This document shows positions 1 through 8,343 of a stretch of 39,843 bases of DNA, piece by piece. Under the pieces are notes generated by a model that saw nothing but the letters and a program-made list of their open reading frames with translations, had not been told where the DNA came from and made no database searches. Each line of letters starts with the position of its first letter. Position 1 is the first letter of the stretch. Source of the stretch: an uncultured Flavobacteriales bacterium (GTDB lineage: Bacteria > Bacteroidota > Bacteroidia > Flavobacteriales_D > Crocinitomicaceae); contig CAIJTF010000002.1 in NCBI GenBank assembly GCA_903823565.1, positions 1 to 39,843 on the forward strand, written 5' to 3'. The translations under genes and the position numbers were made by a program.

Positions 1-42
1 TCCTGGTTTACCTGCAATAGAAATTATTCCTTTTAAACTCAT
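1..42 (-). CDS. DUF5606 family protein, N-terminal fragment
   Basis: Only the first 14 codons lie inside the window; the gene runs off the left edge. They translate to MSLKGIISIAGKPG, which resembles the conserved N-terminus of Bacteroidota DUF5606 proteins (roughly M-x-L-K-x-I-L-S-I-S-G-K-P-G-L). The family is of unknown function. A promoter-like box lies just upstream at 59-66 on the same strand, so this is probably a first or single gene transcribed away from the helicase gene. The family call rests on very few residues plus memory of the family's start. Confidence 0.6.
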   Translation of the reverse strand, partial: MSLKGIISIAGKPG

Positions 43-58
43 TTACGTTGTTTTGGGC

Positions 59-66
59 CAAAATTA
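59..66 (-). promoter_or_regulatory. Bacteroidota-type -7 box for the DUF5606 gene
   Basis: On the minus strand this reads TAATTTTG, a full match to the Bacteroidota consensus TAnnTTTG. It lies 16 bases before the ATG at 42, so the message would have a leader of roughly ten bases. No good -33 element is seen at the expected distance. Confidence 0.5.
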
Positions 67-139
67 GAAATTCTTTCTGATTTCGCTCCATCATTTTTAC
101 TTCAAATGAAAATAATAACAGGAAGCCGTATATTATACC

Positions 140-148
140 TACCTTTGC
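140..148 (+). promoter_or_regulatory. Bacteroidota-type -7 box for the helicase-typA operon
   Basis: The bases TACCTTTGC match TAnnTTTG followed by the often-seen pyrimidine. The box ends 22 bases before the helicase ATG at 171, giving a leader of roughly 15-20 bases. No convincing -33 TTTG was found. Confidence 0.6.
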
Positions 149-170
149 ACCTAATTTTTAGAATTTATCC

Positions 171-1952
171 ATGACATTTGAAGCGTTGGGATTGCGGAAA
201 GAGGTGCTGCAGTCAATCAAAGAACTCGGTTATCTCGAGCCAACACCCATCCAAGAACAAGCCATCCCGCATTTGCTTCAAGAGGAAAGCGATTTTGTTG
301 GTTTAGCTCAAACCGGGACCGGAAAAACGGCTGCCTTCGGTTTACCCCTATTAAGTCGAATTGAACCAGGACAGTTATTTCCAACTGCAGTGATCATTTG
401 TCCAACCCGAGAACTTTGTTTACAGATTTCGAATGATTTAAAAATCTTTGGCAAGTATTTGAATGCGAGCGTAGTGTCGGTATACGGTGGAGTAGACATC
501 AAAAAGCAAATTACAGACATAAAAAAAGGAGTAGATATCATTGTTGCCACTCCTGGGAGATTGATGGACTTAATGAATCGAAAAGTAATTAAGTTGAACG
601 AAATTGAATTTGTTGTGTTGGACGAGGCCGATGAAATGTTGAACATGGGCTTCAAAGAGGACATAGACGATATTCTGAAATATACTCCCGTAACGAAAAG
701 CGTTTGGCTGTTTTCCGCAACCATGCCGAAGGAAGTAGCAAATATCGCGGCCAATTACATGAGCGATCCCCTTGAGATTTCCATTGGACACAAAAATCAA
801 GGAAACGAGAACATTCATCACATCTACTACTTGGTCTATGAAAAGGACCGTTACCCTGCGCTCAAGCGCCTCATCGACTTCAATCCCGATATTTATGGAC
901 TCATTTTTTGCCGAACCAAGAACGAAACGGCTAATGTTGCCCAAAAATTAAGCAGGGACGGATACAACGCAGAACCGTTGCATGGTGATTTATCACAAGC
1001 CATGAGGGATATGGTGATGTCGCGATTTCGCAGCAAAGAAGTTCAGTTGCTGGTTGCCACGGACGTTGCCGCGAGAGGAATAGATGTCGATTCTATTTCC
1101 CACGTTATTCACTACAACTTACCGGATGATATCGAGAATTATACGCACCGAAGCGGTAGAACTGCCCGTGCCGGAAAGAAAGGGGAGTCCCTTTGTCTAC
1201 TGACCCAAAAAGAATTGTTTAAAGTGAAAGGCATCGAACGACAAATCCGAATGGATTTTACGAAAGGTGTTATTCCAAATGCCCAAGAAATTTGCCAAGT
1301 ACAGCTGAAGAAATTAGTGGAAAAAGTAACTTCCACGTCTATCCGTGAAAAGGAAATTCAACCCTTCCTTCCTGACATGTTTAGCCATTTTCAAGAATTG
1401 ACCAAAGAAGAAGTAATTAAACTTTTTGTTTCCGCTGAATTCAACCGTTTTATTGAGTACTACGAAAGAGCAGGGGACTTAAATGCCTCTGAACGCGCCG
1501 AGAAGGGAATGTCTTCAAAAGCGGATCGATTTGGTGAACGAGGAAAAGGAGAACGCCGACGCGACGAAAACAAGACCCGATTCTTTGTTAACTTAGGAAA
1601 ACGCGATGGGCTTAACGTGGGTGGATTGCTGCGCGTGGTGTGTGATGCGACAGGATTAAAATCAGGTAACGTAGGAAGAATTGATATTATGGCTTCTTTT
1701 TCCTTTTTTGATACCGATAACGAACACGTAGACAAAGTCTTGAAAAAACTTAATGGTGCGCAGTTCGAAGGCCACACCATTAATGTTGAAGTTTCCGCCG
1801 GTGGAAAGGGTGGAGGATCTTCTGCTCCTCGTCGCAGCGGTGGGGATCGCAAATTTGGAGGTGGCGACCGAAAATTTGGAGGTGGTGAGCGCCGAAGCGC
1901 AGCGGGAAATCGTAAACCTGGGTCTAAAGAGTTCAATAAAAAACGAAGATAG
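171..1952 (+). CDS. DEAD-box ATP-dependent RNA helicase with DbpA-type RNA-binding domain
   Basis: Cytoplasmic ATP-dependent RNA helicase, 593 residues. All core motifs are visible: Q motif near 22-32, Walker A AQTGTGKT (46-53), PTREL (78-82), TPGR (127-130), DEAD (151-154), SAT (182-184) and HRSGRTAR (326-333). Residues about 470-541 form a DbpA-like RRM-type domain, which in E. coli DbpA binds 23S rRNA during 50S assembly. The last 50 residues are a basic Gly/Arg-rich tail with a repeated GGGDRKF unit. The ATG at 171 follows a -7 box by a sensible distance and begins with the usual MTFEALGL-type N-terminus. typA follows after ten bases, so the two are probably co-transcribed. Orthology to E. 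coli DbpA rather than CsdA is inferred only from the C-terminal domain, so no symbol is given. Confidence 0.93.
   Translation: MTFEALGLRKEVLQSIKELGYLEPTPIQEQAIPHLLQEESDFVGLAQTGTGKTAAFGLPLLSRIEPGQLFPTAVIICPTRELCLQISNDLKIFGKYLNASVVSVYGGVDIKKQITDIKKGVDIIVATPGRLMDLMNRKVIKLNEIEFVVLDEADEMLNMGFKEDIDDILKYTPVTKSVWLFSATMPKEVANIAANYMSDPLEISIGHKNQGNENIHHIYYLVYEKDRYPALKRLIDFNPDIYGLIFCRTKNETANVAQKLSRDGYNAEPLHGDLSQAMRDMVMSRFRSKEVQLLVATDVAARGIDVDSISHVIHYNLPDDIENYTHRSGRTARAGKKGESLCLLTQKELFKVKGIERQIRMDFTKGVIPNAQEICQVQLKKLVEKVTSTSIREKEIQPFLPDMFSHFQELTKEEVIKLFVSAEFNRFIEYYERAGDLNASERAEKGMSSKADRFGERGKGERRRDENKTRFFVNLGKRDGLNVGGLLRVVCDATGLKSGNVGRIDIMASFSFFDTDNEHVDKVLKKLNGAQFEGHTINVEVSAGGKGGGSSAPRRSGGDRKFGGGDRKFGGGERRSAAGNRKPGSKEFNKKRR
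1842..1883 (+). repeat. 21-bp in-frame tandem repeat in the helicase tail
   Basis: Two imperfect 21-base units (1842-1862 and 1863-1883) encode consecutive GGDRKFG-type heptads, and a third decayed unit begins at 1884. The repeat stays in frame and adds to the basic Gly-rich tail. Such units can gain or lose copies by slippage. Confidence 0.7.
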
Positions 1953-1962
1953 AAAGGACATT

Positions 1963-3762
1963 ATGGAAATAAGAAATATTGCAATCATTGCCCACGTTGA
2001 CCACGGTAAAACAACCCTGGTGGATAAAATGATTGAAGCAGGAGCGGTAGTAAATGAAAGGGATCGATTGACAGGTGAACTCATTTTAGATAACAACGAT
2101 CTTGAGCGAGAACGAGGCATTACGATTGTTTCAAAAAACGTTTCGGTCAGCTACAAAGGAACAAAAATCAATATTATCGATACGCCAGGACACGCCGATT
2201 TTGGTGGGGAGGTCGAACGGGTCTTAAACATGGCCGATGGCGTTTGCTTGTTGGTGGATGCCTTTGAAGGTCCAATGCCCCAAACCCGATTTGTTCTAGG
2301 AAAAGCCCTTTCCATGGGAATTAATCCATTGTTGGTGATTAATAAAGTTGATAAGGAAAACTGTACTCCCGACGAGGTTCAAGAAAAGGTTTTTGAACTT
2401 ATGTTTGAATTGGATGCCTCCGAGGAACAATTGGATTTCCCAACGCTTTACGGGTCAGCCAAAAACGGTTGGATGTCAGAAGATTGGAAACAACCCACCA
2501 ACGATATAACCCCCCTTCTCGATAAAATCCTTTCCTATTTTAAACCACGAGAAATTCCAGAAGGAAACACCCAGTTGCTCATTACCTCATTGGATTACTC
2601 CTCCTACGTGGGAAGAATTGCTATTGGAAGATTAAGCCGTGGAACGATTGGTGAAAATCAACCCATAATCTTGGCGAAAAGGGATGGTACCTTACAAAAA
2701 CACAAGGTCAAAGAAGCCTATGTTTTTGATGGTTTGGAACGTCGAAAGGTTACTGAAGTACAAGCGGGAGATATTTGCGCCTTGACGGGATTAGAAGGAT
2801 TTGATATAGGTGATTCGGTTTGTGATGCGGAAAATCCAGACCCCCTACCGACCATCGAATTGGACGAACCAACCATGTCCATGCTGTTCACGATTAACGA
2901 TTCGCCTTTCTTTGGTAAAGAAGGTAAATTCGTGACCTCACGTCATATTCAAGAAAGGCTTCACAAGGAATTGGAAAAGAATCTTGCGCTTCGGGTCATT
3001 GACACCGATAAAGCAGACCGTTGGATGGTTCACGGTCGTGGGGTTCTACACCTTTCCGTCTTAATTGAAACGATGCGCAGGGAAGGCTATGAGCTTCAAG
3101 TGGGTCAACCTCAAGTTATTTTAAAGGAAATTGATGGACAGCGTTGTGAACCCATCGAAGAATTAACCATCGATTTACCGGAAGAATTTGGCGGAACAGC
3201 CGTAGAGGCCGTTTCAAAACGCAAAGGGGAACTTACCTCCATGGAACCTCGGGGTGGAAGGATGATTATTCAGTTTTTGATTCCATCGCGTGGTATTATC
3301 GGACTTCGAAGCTACTTATTAACCCAAACGGCTGGAGAAGCTATCGTAACCCATCGCTTTCTCGAATATCAACCTTACAAAGGGGAAATACCGGGCCGAC
3401 AAAACGGTTCGCTTATTTCGCTAGAGCAAGGCACTGCCATTCCTTATTCGATCAATAACCTTCAAGAAAGAGGGCGCTTTTTTATAAATCCGAACGAGGA
3501 TATTTACGAAGGTCAAGTCATTGGCGAAAATGCACGGGCAGGTGATATGACGGTGAATGTCACAAAAACGAAAAAGCTAACCAACATGCGGGCTTCAGGT
3601 TCCGACGATAAGGTTAAGATAATTCCTGCTAAAATAATGAGTTTAGAAGAGGCCCTAGAATACATCCAAAGCGATGAATATGTAGAGGTTACCCCAAAAA
3701 ACCTTCGAATTCGTAAAGTGTTTCTTAAAGAAGCGGATCGTAGACGTTTGTCCCGTGATTAA
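1963..3762 (+). CDS. typA: Translational GTPase TypA/BipA
   Basis: Ribosome-binding GTPase of 599 residues, the normal family length. G1 is AHVDHGKTT (10-18), the switch I region holds ERERGITI (about 48-55), G3 is DTPGHADF (73-80) and G4 is NKVDK (127-131). An EF-G-like C-terminal half and the BipA-specific C-terminal domain follow. The frame stays open far upstream inside the helicase gene, but the ATG at 1963 gives the conserved [13 protein letters not shown] start and is preceded by a purine-rich AGAAAGGA. It lies ten bases after the helicase stop. In E. coli BipA aids 50S assembly at low temperature, which fits pairing with a rRNA-directed helicase. Its stop shares TTAA with the convergent permease gene. 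Confidence 0.96.
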   Translation: MEIRNIAIIAHVDHGKTTLVDKMIEAGAVVNERDRLTGELILDNNDLERERGITIVSKNVSVSYKGTKINIIDTPGHADFGGEVERVLNMADGVCLLVDAFEGPMPQTRFVLGKALSMGINPLLVINKVDKENCTPDEVQEKVFELMFELDASEEQLDFPTLYGSAKNGWMSEDWKQPTNDITPLLDKILSYFKPREIPEGNTQLLITSLDYSSYVGRIAIGRLSRGTIGENQPIILAKRDGTLQKHKVKEAYVFDGLERRKVTEVQAGDICALTGLEGFDIGDSVCDAENPDPLPTIELDEPTMSMLFTINDSPFFGKEGKFVTSRHIQERLHKELEKNLALRVIDTDKADRWMVHGRGVLHLSVLIETMRREGYELQVGQPQVILKEIDGQRCEPIEELTIDLPEEFGGTAVEAVSKRKGELTSMEPRGGRMIIQFLIPSRGIIGLRSYLLTQTAGEAIVTHRFLEYQPYKGEIPGRQNGSLISLEQGTAIPYSINNLQERGRFFINPNEDIYEGQVIGENARAGDMTVNVTKTKKLTNMRASGSDDKVKIIPAKIMSLEEALEYIQSDEYVEVTPKNLRIRKVFLKEADRRRLSRD

Positions 3763-5399
3763 TCGAATTTAATTGTTTTAATGGGGCTCATTTTGGCAAT
3801 AACCATGCTGGGAATTAGTAGCGCCAAGATACAAATGATGAACGTTCCTAGGTTCAGCAGAACGAAGTGTGTCAAAGTCAATTCAACGGGTATGGCATCC
3901 AAATAATATACTTCCGGATTCAAGGAAAAAACCTTGGTTGTCTTTTGGATAAAGTATAGGGATAATCCGATAGCGTTCCCGAAGAGCATTCCTTTACCAA
4001 TTAAATATGCGGCTTGCATTAGGAAAATGTTGCGCAAGGTACGATGCGAAGCACCCATGGCTTTCATCATACCAATAAAGTTTGAACGTAAAATGATCAT
4101 GACCAACATGGCAGATCCCATGTTAATGATGCCGATGATGAGCATTAGGGTGATGATTATAATGACGTTAAGGTCTAATATTGAAAGCCAATTGAATAAG
4201 TCTTGCTCTAAATCAAAAATACTTACAACTTTCGTCAATTGTCCGTGCTCGTCGGGGATTCGCTCTATTTTTTCTTTTAATAAAGCTTTTGTTTTTTCCA
4301 AGGCATTCCAATGGTTAACACGGATTTCATAACCTGATAGGTATGCATTTGAGGTTCCCTTCATGGGTTCAACATCCACGCGATAAACTGCACTTTCTTT
4401 AGGATTGATAGGATAGCGAAATTCGTACTGGGTTCCTTCTTCGTTTAAGGCATATTTTGACACCATTGGGTCCTCGTTGGATTCTTTACCTATAAAATGC
4501 ATACGCAGCTGGCTGCTCCCTACTTTTTCCAAGTTACCGGATGTTCCTCGAACCATCAAGGAAGTTTGAAAAACCGAATCTTTTAGGGGATTTATGAGCG
4601 TAGCAGACTCCAATTGTGGACCCTTCCCCCAATCGAAATAAACCTCCTGTTTTTGTCCGTTCACCGTAAAACCAAGGATAGGTTGTCCGCCATACAAGGA
4701 GTCGGCTAATTCAAGTTGACCTTCCAGTCCCCAATCGTTTAGGTTTTGATTCTGTTTAAGGTCACAAATCACCATCTTTGAGTCGTAATCCTCGTAACCG
4801 GTGTGGTAAATCCCAGTAACTGTAAGCTTCCTGGTAATGGGTTGATTTCGTACAAAAAATGCCGTAACTTCATCGTTCACCTTTAAATGCAATTGCTCGC
4901 TAATTCGTTGTGAGATAACAATGTTCTGGCTTGGTTTACCTCCGTTGTAAACGGGTATTTTACCGGCAACAAGATGCGATTTGAGGAATTCAGTGTTGTA
5001 TGTGGCATCTATTCCTTTGAAAACTAAGCCTAGAACCTCCTTTGGCTGATTGTTCTTTCCCGAAGATTGTAGCATTCCTGGTTTATAGGCTACCCGATCA
5101 AAGGAGCAATCCGCTGAAAGCGATTTTAATTGTTTTTCGACGTTCCGGGAAATACGGATGGGATCGGATTCATAAACATTGGCATTATTAATGTTTTGTA
5201 AAAACAGAGGGGCGGAAAAGCCAATAACTTTTTCTCGAATTTCGTTTTGAAAACCCGTTACAATGGCAAGGGTAAGGAGGTTTACAACAATGGAAAGTGA
5301 AATACTTATTACTGCTATGCGTAAAATAGGTTTTGAAACTTTTTTACCTTGCAGGCGATTCGGTAGAATCCTTTTGACTATGAATGACTCAAAAAACAA
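3759..5399 (-). CDS. LolC/LolE-type ABC transporter permease with extended periplasmic domain
   Basis: Inner-membrane permease of the FtsX/MacB/LolCDE superfamily, 546 residues. One membrane segment lies near 25-48, a large periplasmic domain follows, and three C-terminal segments lie near 410-438, 455-485 and 510-535, the classic 1+3 layout. The sequence MKAMGASHRTLRNIF (445-459) is the usual cytosolic coupling motif of FtsX-type permeases. The family would move lipoproteins or other outer-membrane cargo with a LolD-like ATPase, which is not encoded here. Usual length is about 400-415; the excess comes from an insertion near residues 224-352. The start is a TTG at 5399, since no in-frame ATG precedes the conserved FIVKR region. 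Exact substrate unknown. Confidence 0.85.
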   Translation of the reverse strand: MFFESFIVKRILPNRLQGKKVSKPILRIAVISISLSIVVNLLTLAIVTGFQNEIREKVIGFSAPLFLQNINNANVYESDPIRISRNVEKQLKSLSADCSFDRVAYKPGMLQSSGKNNQPKEVLGLVFKGIDATYNTEFLKSHLVAGKIPVYNGGKPSQNIVISQRISEQLHLKVNDEVTAFFVRNQPITRKLTVTGIYHTGYEDYDSKMVICDLKQNQNLNDWGLEGQLELADSLYGGQPILGFTVNGQKQEVYFDWGKGPQLESATLINPLKDSVFQTSLMVRGTSGNLEKVGSSQLRMHFIGKESNEDPMVSKYALNEEGTQYEFRYPINPKESAVYRVDVEPMKGTSNAYLSGYEIRVNHWNALEKTKALLKEKIERIPDEHGQLTKVVSIFDLEQDLFNWLSILDLNVIIIITLMLIIGIINMGSAMLVMIILRSNFIGMMKAMGASHRTLRNIFLMQAAYLIGKGMLFGNAIGLSLYFIQKTTKVFSLNPEVYYLDAIPVELTLTHFVLLNLGTFIICILALLIPSMVIAKMSPIKTIKFD

Positions 5400-5449
5400 T
5401 GTTCTTAAATAGAATTTCTCAAAAATACGCTAAACCGCGGGTTTCTTTC

Positions 5450-6643
5450 ATGTTCCATGGAAAAATCGTAAAAAATCAAGGGGGCTTCTTAGCCGTAAAG
5501 CCCTTGTTGTTTTTCTCCATAATCTTACTGTGCTCGGTATTCGCACATGGTCAAAAGCCACTACCAGGAGCGAATCAAACTGAATTGTATTTGCCGTTGC
5601 TGAAGGATAAAAGAATCGCTATAGTTGCCAATCAAACCTCAACGCTAGGGAGCCTCCACCTAGTAGATACGTTGCGAAACCTTGGATGTAAGGTTATACG
5701 AATTTTTGCGCCAGAACATGGATTTCGTGGAGATGGGGATGCTGGAGAACACCTAAAAAATTCGGTAGATCGAAAAACCGGAATACCCGTTGTCTCCTTG
5801 TATGGAAACTATAAGAAACCAAGCTCGGATCAATTGGCTGATCTCGATTTAGTCCTTTTCGATATTCAAGATGTTGGGGTTCGATTTTACACCTATTTAT
5901 CCACCCTCCATTATGTCATGGAAGCCTGTTCGGAAAACGATAAGCCCCTGTTGTTGCTCGATCGTCCAAATCCAAACGGCCATCGAATCGATGGCCCTGT
6001 ACTGGAGCCCGAATACGCCTCTTTTGTAGGCTTACATCCTGTTCCAATACTCTACGGAATGACCATTGGTGAATACGCCGCTATGATTAATGGGGAGCAA
6101 TGGTTGGAGGGTGGGAGACAATGCAGGTTAACCGTTATCCCCAATAAATTTTATACCCATAGCACTCCTTATTCCCTTCCCATTCCGCCTTCTCCAAATT
6201 TAACGTCGGATCGAGCCATTGCTTTATATCCGAGTTTGTGCCTCTTTGAGGGAACTTCTGTAAGTGTAGGGAGAGGTACCCTTCTTCCGTTCGAATGTTA
6301 TGGCCATCCTTGTTTTCCCAAAACAGACTTTTCGTATCTGCCTAAACCTCAAAGAGGGTCAAAGGAGCCAATGTATCTAAATGTAGAATGCCACGGTTTC
6401 AATTTGAAGGAAAAACCGATTTCCGAGGCGTTCGATTTAACTTTTCTGATAACCGCACGCCGGTTGTTGGCGGATACTTTGGTATTCATTGACCACCCTA
6501 AGTTTTTTAATAACCTAGCAGGAAATGCTTCGTTGGCAGAACAATTACTAAATGATTGGGATGATCAGGCTATTCGAGCTACATGGCAGCCTGGTCTTGA
6601 AACCTTTAAAGCCATTCGAGCCAAGTATTTAATCTATCCTTAA
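5450..6643 (+). CDS. DUF1343 family exo-beta-N-acetylmuramidase (NamZ/GH171-like)
   Basis: Secreted protein of 397 residues matching the DUF1343 family. Characterised members (NamZ of Bacillus and Tannerella, GH171) cleave terminal MurNAc from peptidoglycan fragments, so a role in cell-wall recycling is inferred. Conserved stretches include the [15 protein letters not shown] region, [23 protein letters not shown] and [13 protein letters not shown] hydrophobic signal segment ([16 protein letters not shown]) ends before GQK, suggesting signal peptidase I cleavage and a periplasmic location. An ATG at 5384 in the same frame would add 22 residues and overlap the divergent permease start; 5450 is preferred because it places the signal peptide nearer the N-terminus. 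The stop shares TTAA with purE. Confidence 0.88.
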   Translation: MFHGKIVKNQGGFLAVKPLLFFSIILLCSVFAHGQKPLPGANQTELYLPLLKDKRIAIVANQTSTLGSLHLVDTLRNLGCKVIRIFAPEHGFRGDGDAGEHLKNSVDRKTGIPVVSLYGNYKKPSSDQLADLDLVLFDIQDVGVRFYTYLSTLHYVMEACSENDKPLLLLDRPNPNGHRIDGPVLEPEYASFVGLHPVPILYGMTIGEYAAMINGEQWLEGGRQCRLTVIPNKFYTHSTPYSLPIPPSPNLTSDRAIALYPSLCLFEGTSVSVGRGTLLPFECYGHPCFPKTDFSYLPKPQRGSKEPMYLNVECHGFNLKEKPISEAFDLTFLITARRLLADTLVFIDHPKFFNNLAGNASLAEQLLNDWDDQAIRATWQPGLETFKAIRAKYLIYP

Positions 6644-7119
6644 AGGATTTGGTCTTGGCTTTTTTCAACCTCTTCTTTCATTTGTTCCTGGTGTTGGGCT
6701 ATTGCCTTTCGAAGGGAAGCGTTCGAACTCCCAAGGATTCTTGCTGCTAAAAGTCCAGCGTTTTTTGCGGCGTTTAACGCTACGGTGGCAACAGGAATAC
6801 CGTTAGGCATTTGAAGAATGCTTAGTATACTATCCCAGCCGTCAATGGAATTGGATGATTTTATAGGTACGCCAATAACGGGAAGCGGCGTAAGGGAAGC
6901 GACCATTCCAGGAAGATGGGCCGCACCACCGGCGCCAGCAATAATCACCGAAAAACCATCCTTAACCGCATTTTTAGCGAAAGCCATCATTTTTTCTGGG
7001 GTACGATGAGCAGAGACTATTTCAGTATGATAAGGGATACTGAATTGAGCTAAAATTTTCTCTGCTTCTTTCATAACGGGATAGTCCGAGGCACTACCCA
7101 TGATAATGGCAACTTTCAT
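6640..7119 (-). CDS. purE: N5-carboxyaminoimidazole ribonucleotide mutase PurE
   Basis: Cytosolic class I PurE, 159 residues, which converts N5-CAIR to CAIR in de novo purine synthesis. The substrate-binding GSASDYPVM motif (8-16), SAHRTPEKM (40-48) and [10 protein letters not shown] (63-72) are all present. The ATG at 7119 overlaps the tatA stop by four bases (ATGA), so translation is likely coupled. The partner purK is not in the window. It is the last gene of the long minus-strand run, and its stop shares TTAA with the convergent NamZ-like gene. Confidence 0.96.
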   Translation of the reverse strand: MKVAIIMGSASDYPVMKEAEKILAQFSIPYHTEIVSAHRTPEKMMAFAKNAVKDGFSVIIAGAGGAAHLPGMVASLTPLPVIGVPIKSSNSIDGWDSILSILQMPNGIPVATVALNAAKNAGLLAARILGSSNASLRKAIAQHQEQMKEEVEKSQDQIL

Positions 7120-7532
7120 TCCTCTGATTTTAAGGGATTATCTTCTAATTTTTCTGGTTTAACCGGAGAAGCTTCAATGGCTTCACTGGTTATGGGACTG
7201 GGCTCCTCTTGGGTTGCTTGAGCGGTAGTGTTCGGATCGTATCGAATGGATTGGTCTAATTCCATTATTTGTTGGTCTAATGGATTAACGATTTCGATTT
7301 CTTCCTCTTTCAAAATATCTTCAACCTTGATTTCTCGCCGTAATTCAGCCCCTGATTTCTTAATTTCGTTTTGGATTTCTTGTGACGCATTTTTCACAGA
7401 GTAAATGGCTCTACCCAAGGTTTTAGCAATGCCAGGAATGCTTTTGGGACCAAAAAAAATAAGAACAACCAAGATGATTACAAGAACTTCGTATCCATCT
7501 ACATCATTAAACAATAACGGTACGTGTAACAT
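7116..7532 (-). CDS. Twin-arginine translocase subunit TatA/TatB-like
   Basis: Sec-independent translocase protein of 138 residues. A single N-terminal membrane helix ([17 protein letters not shown], about 18-34) carries the FGP hinge motif, then comes an amphipathic helix and a long acidic tail of about 70 residues. The ATG at 7532 is chosen over a TTG three codons upstream. Downstream purE overlaps by four bases; the SDR gene upstream ends 32 bases before this ATG. TatC is not in the window. TatA versus TatB cannot be settled from sequence alone, though FGP and length fit the Bacteroidota TatA group. Confidence 0.88.
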   Translation of the reverse strand: MLHVPLLFNDVDGYEVLVIILVVLIFFGPKSIPGIAKTLGRAIYSVKNASQEIQNEIKKSGAELRREIKVEDILKEEEIEIVNPLDQQIMELDQSIRYDPNTTAQATQEEPSPITSEAIEASPVKPEKLEDNPLKSEE

Positions 7533-7564
7533 GCCTATCAAGGTATTTACAAAAGTACTATAAA

Positions 7565-8335
7565 TTACTTGGTTTGCATTTTTTCAACGACTTTTAAGAT
7601 AAAGCGATCCGGAATAAAAGGGGAGAGGTATTTAATTAAAATAGCAAAGCCGAAGTCGGAGATAACAATGGCTTTTCCTTTCATCATGGCTTGGTATCCC
7701 TTTAATGCGGTTGAATATGCATCAGCTCCTTTTTCAAACATTTTTGAATCACCCATACCCGCTGCAAATTCGAATTCAGTTTTAACGGGACCCGGACAAA
7801 GTGCGGTAACACGAACCTTAGTTTTTCGCAATTCAAAATGAGTGGCTTTGGTGAGGGATACAACAAAAGCTTTCGTGGCAAAATAAGTGGCTTGCAAGGG
7901 GCCGGGAATGAATCCAGCGGTACTTGCAGTATTTAATATTCTCCCTTCGTTTTGTTTTACCATTTCAGGGAGGAACGCATGGGTTAATCGGATAAGCGCT
8001 TGGATGTTTACAGCAACCATGTTCCGATCCTCGTGAGCATTTCTATCGGCAAAAGTACCCCAGCCACCGAATCCGGCATTATTGAAAAGATAATTCACGA
8101 AAATGCCTTTGGATGCTATGCTCTCAATCAGTTCCTCAACCGCCTTTTCATCTCCTAAATCGCATTCAAAAACCAGGGCTTGAACCTTAAATTTGGCTTC
8201 AATCTCTTCCGCAAGGACCAATAATTTCTCCTTTCTTCGAGCCACCAAAAGGACATTTTCCCCTTTCGAGGCGTGTATTTTGGCGAGTTCTAATCCAATT
8301 CCGCTGGAGGCCCCGGTTATTAATCCTGCTTTCAT
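7565..8335 (-). CDS. Short-chain dehydrogenase/reductase
   Basis: Classical SDR of 256 residues, a cytosolic NAD(P)-dependent oxidoreductase. It shows the cofactor motif TGASSGIG (7-14), NNAG near 89-92, and the catalytic Ser...Tyr-x-x-x-Lys with YFATK near 154-158. CPGPVKTEF is the usual post-catalytic motif. The basic ARRKEK after the second strand suggests NADP preference. It resembles the YqjQ/DltE-type group annotated as acyl or general reductases, but the substrate cannot be named. The gene starts eight bases after the giant surface-protein gene ends and is followed by tatA, so co-transcription is likely. Confidence 0.9.
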   Translation of the reverse strand: MKAGLITGASSGIGLELAKIHASKGENVLLVARRKEKLLVLAEEIEAKFKVQALVFECDLGDEKAVEELIESIASKGIFVNYLFNNAGFGGWGTFADRNAHEDRNMVAVNIQALIRLTHAFLPEMVKQNEGRILNTASTAGFIPGPLQATYFATKAFVVSLTKATHFELRKTKVRVTALCPGPVKTEFEFAAGMGDSKMFEKGADAYSTALKGYQAMMKGKAIVISDFGFAILIKYLSPFIPDRFILKVVEKMQTK

Positions 8336-8343
8336 AGTTTTGA

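Noticed and set aside
1460..1936. Long minus-strand open frame opposite the helicase C-terminus
   Set aside because: Proline/serine-rich translation mirrors the Gly/Arg-rich tail on the plus strand; no independent coding evidence.
1753..1962. Upstream extension of the typA reading frame by 70 codons inside the helicase gene
   Set aside because: The added residues do not resemble TypA, and the ATG at 1963 gives the conserved N-terminus with a purine-rich leader.
5368..5375. TCCTTTTG as a promoter box for the NamZ-like gene
   Set aside because: It lacks the conserved A at the second position of TAnnTTTG and has no -33 partner.
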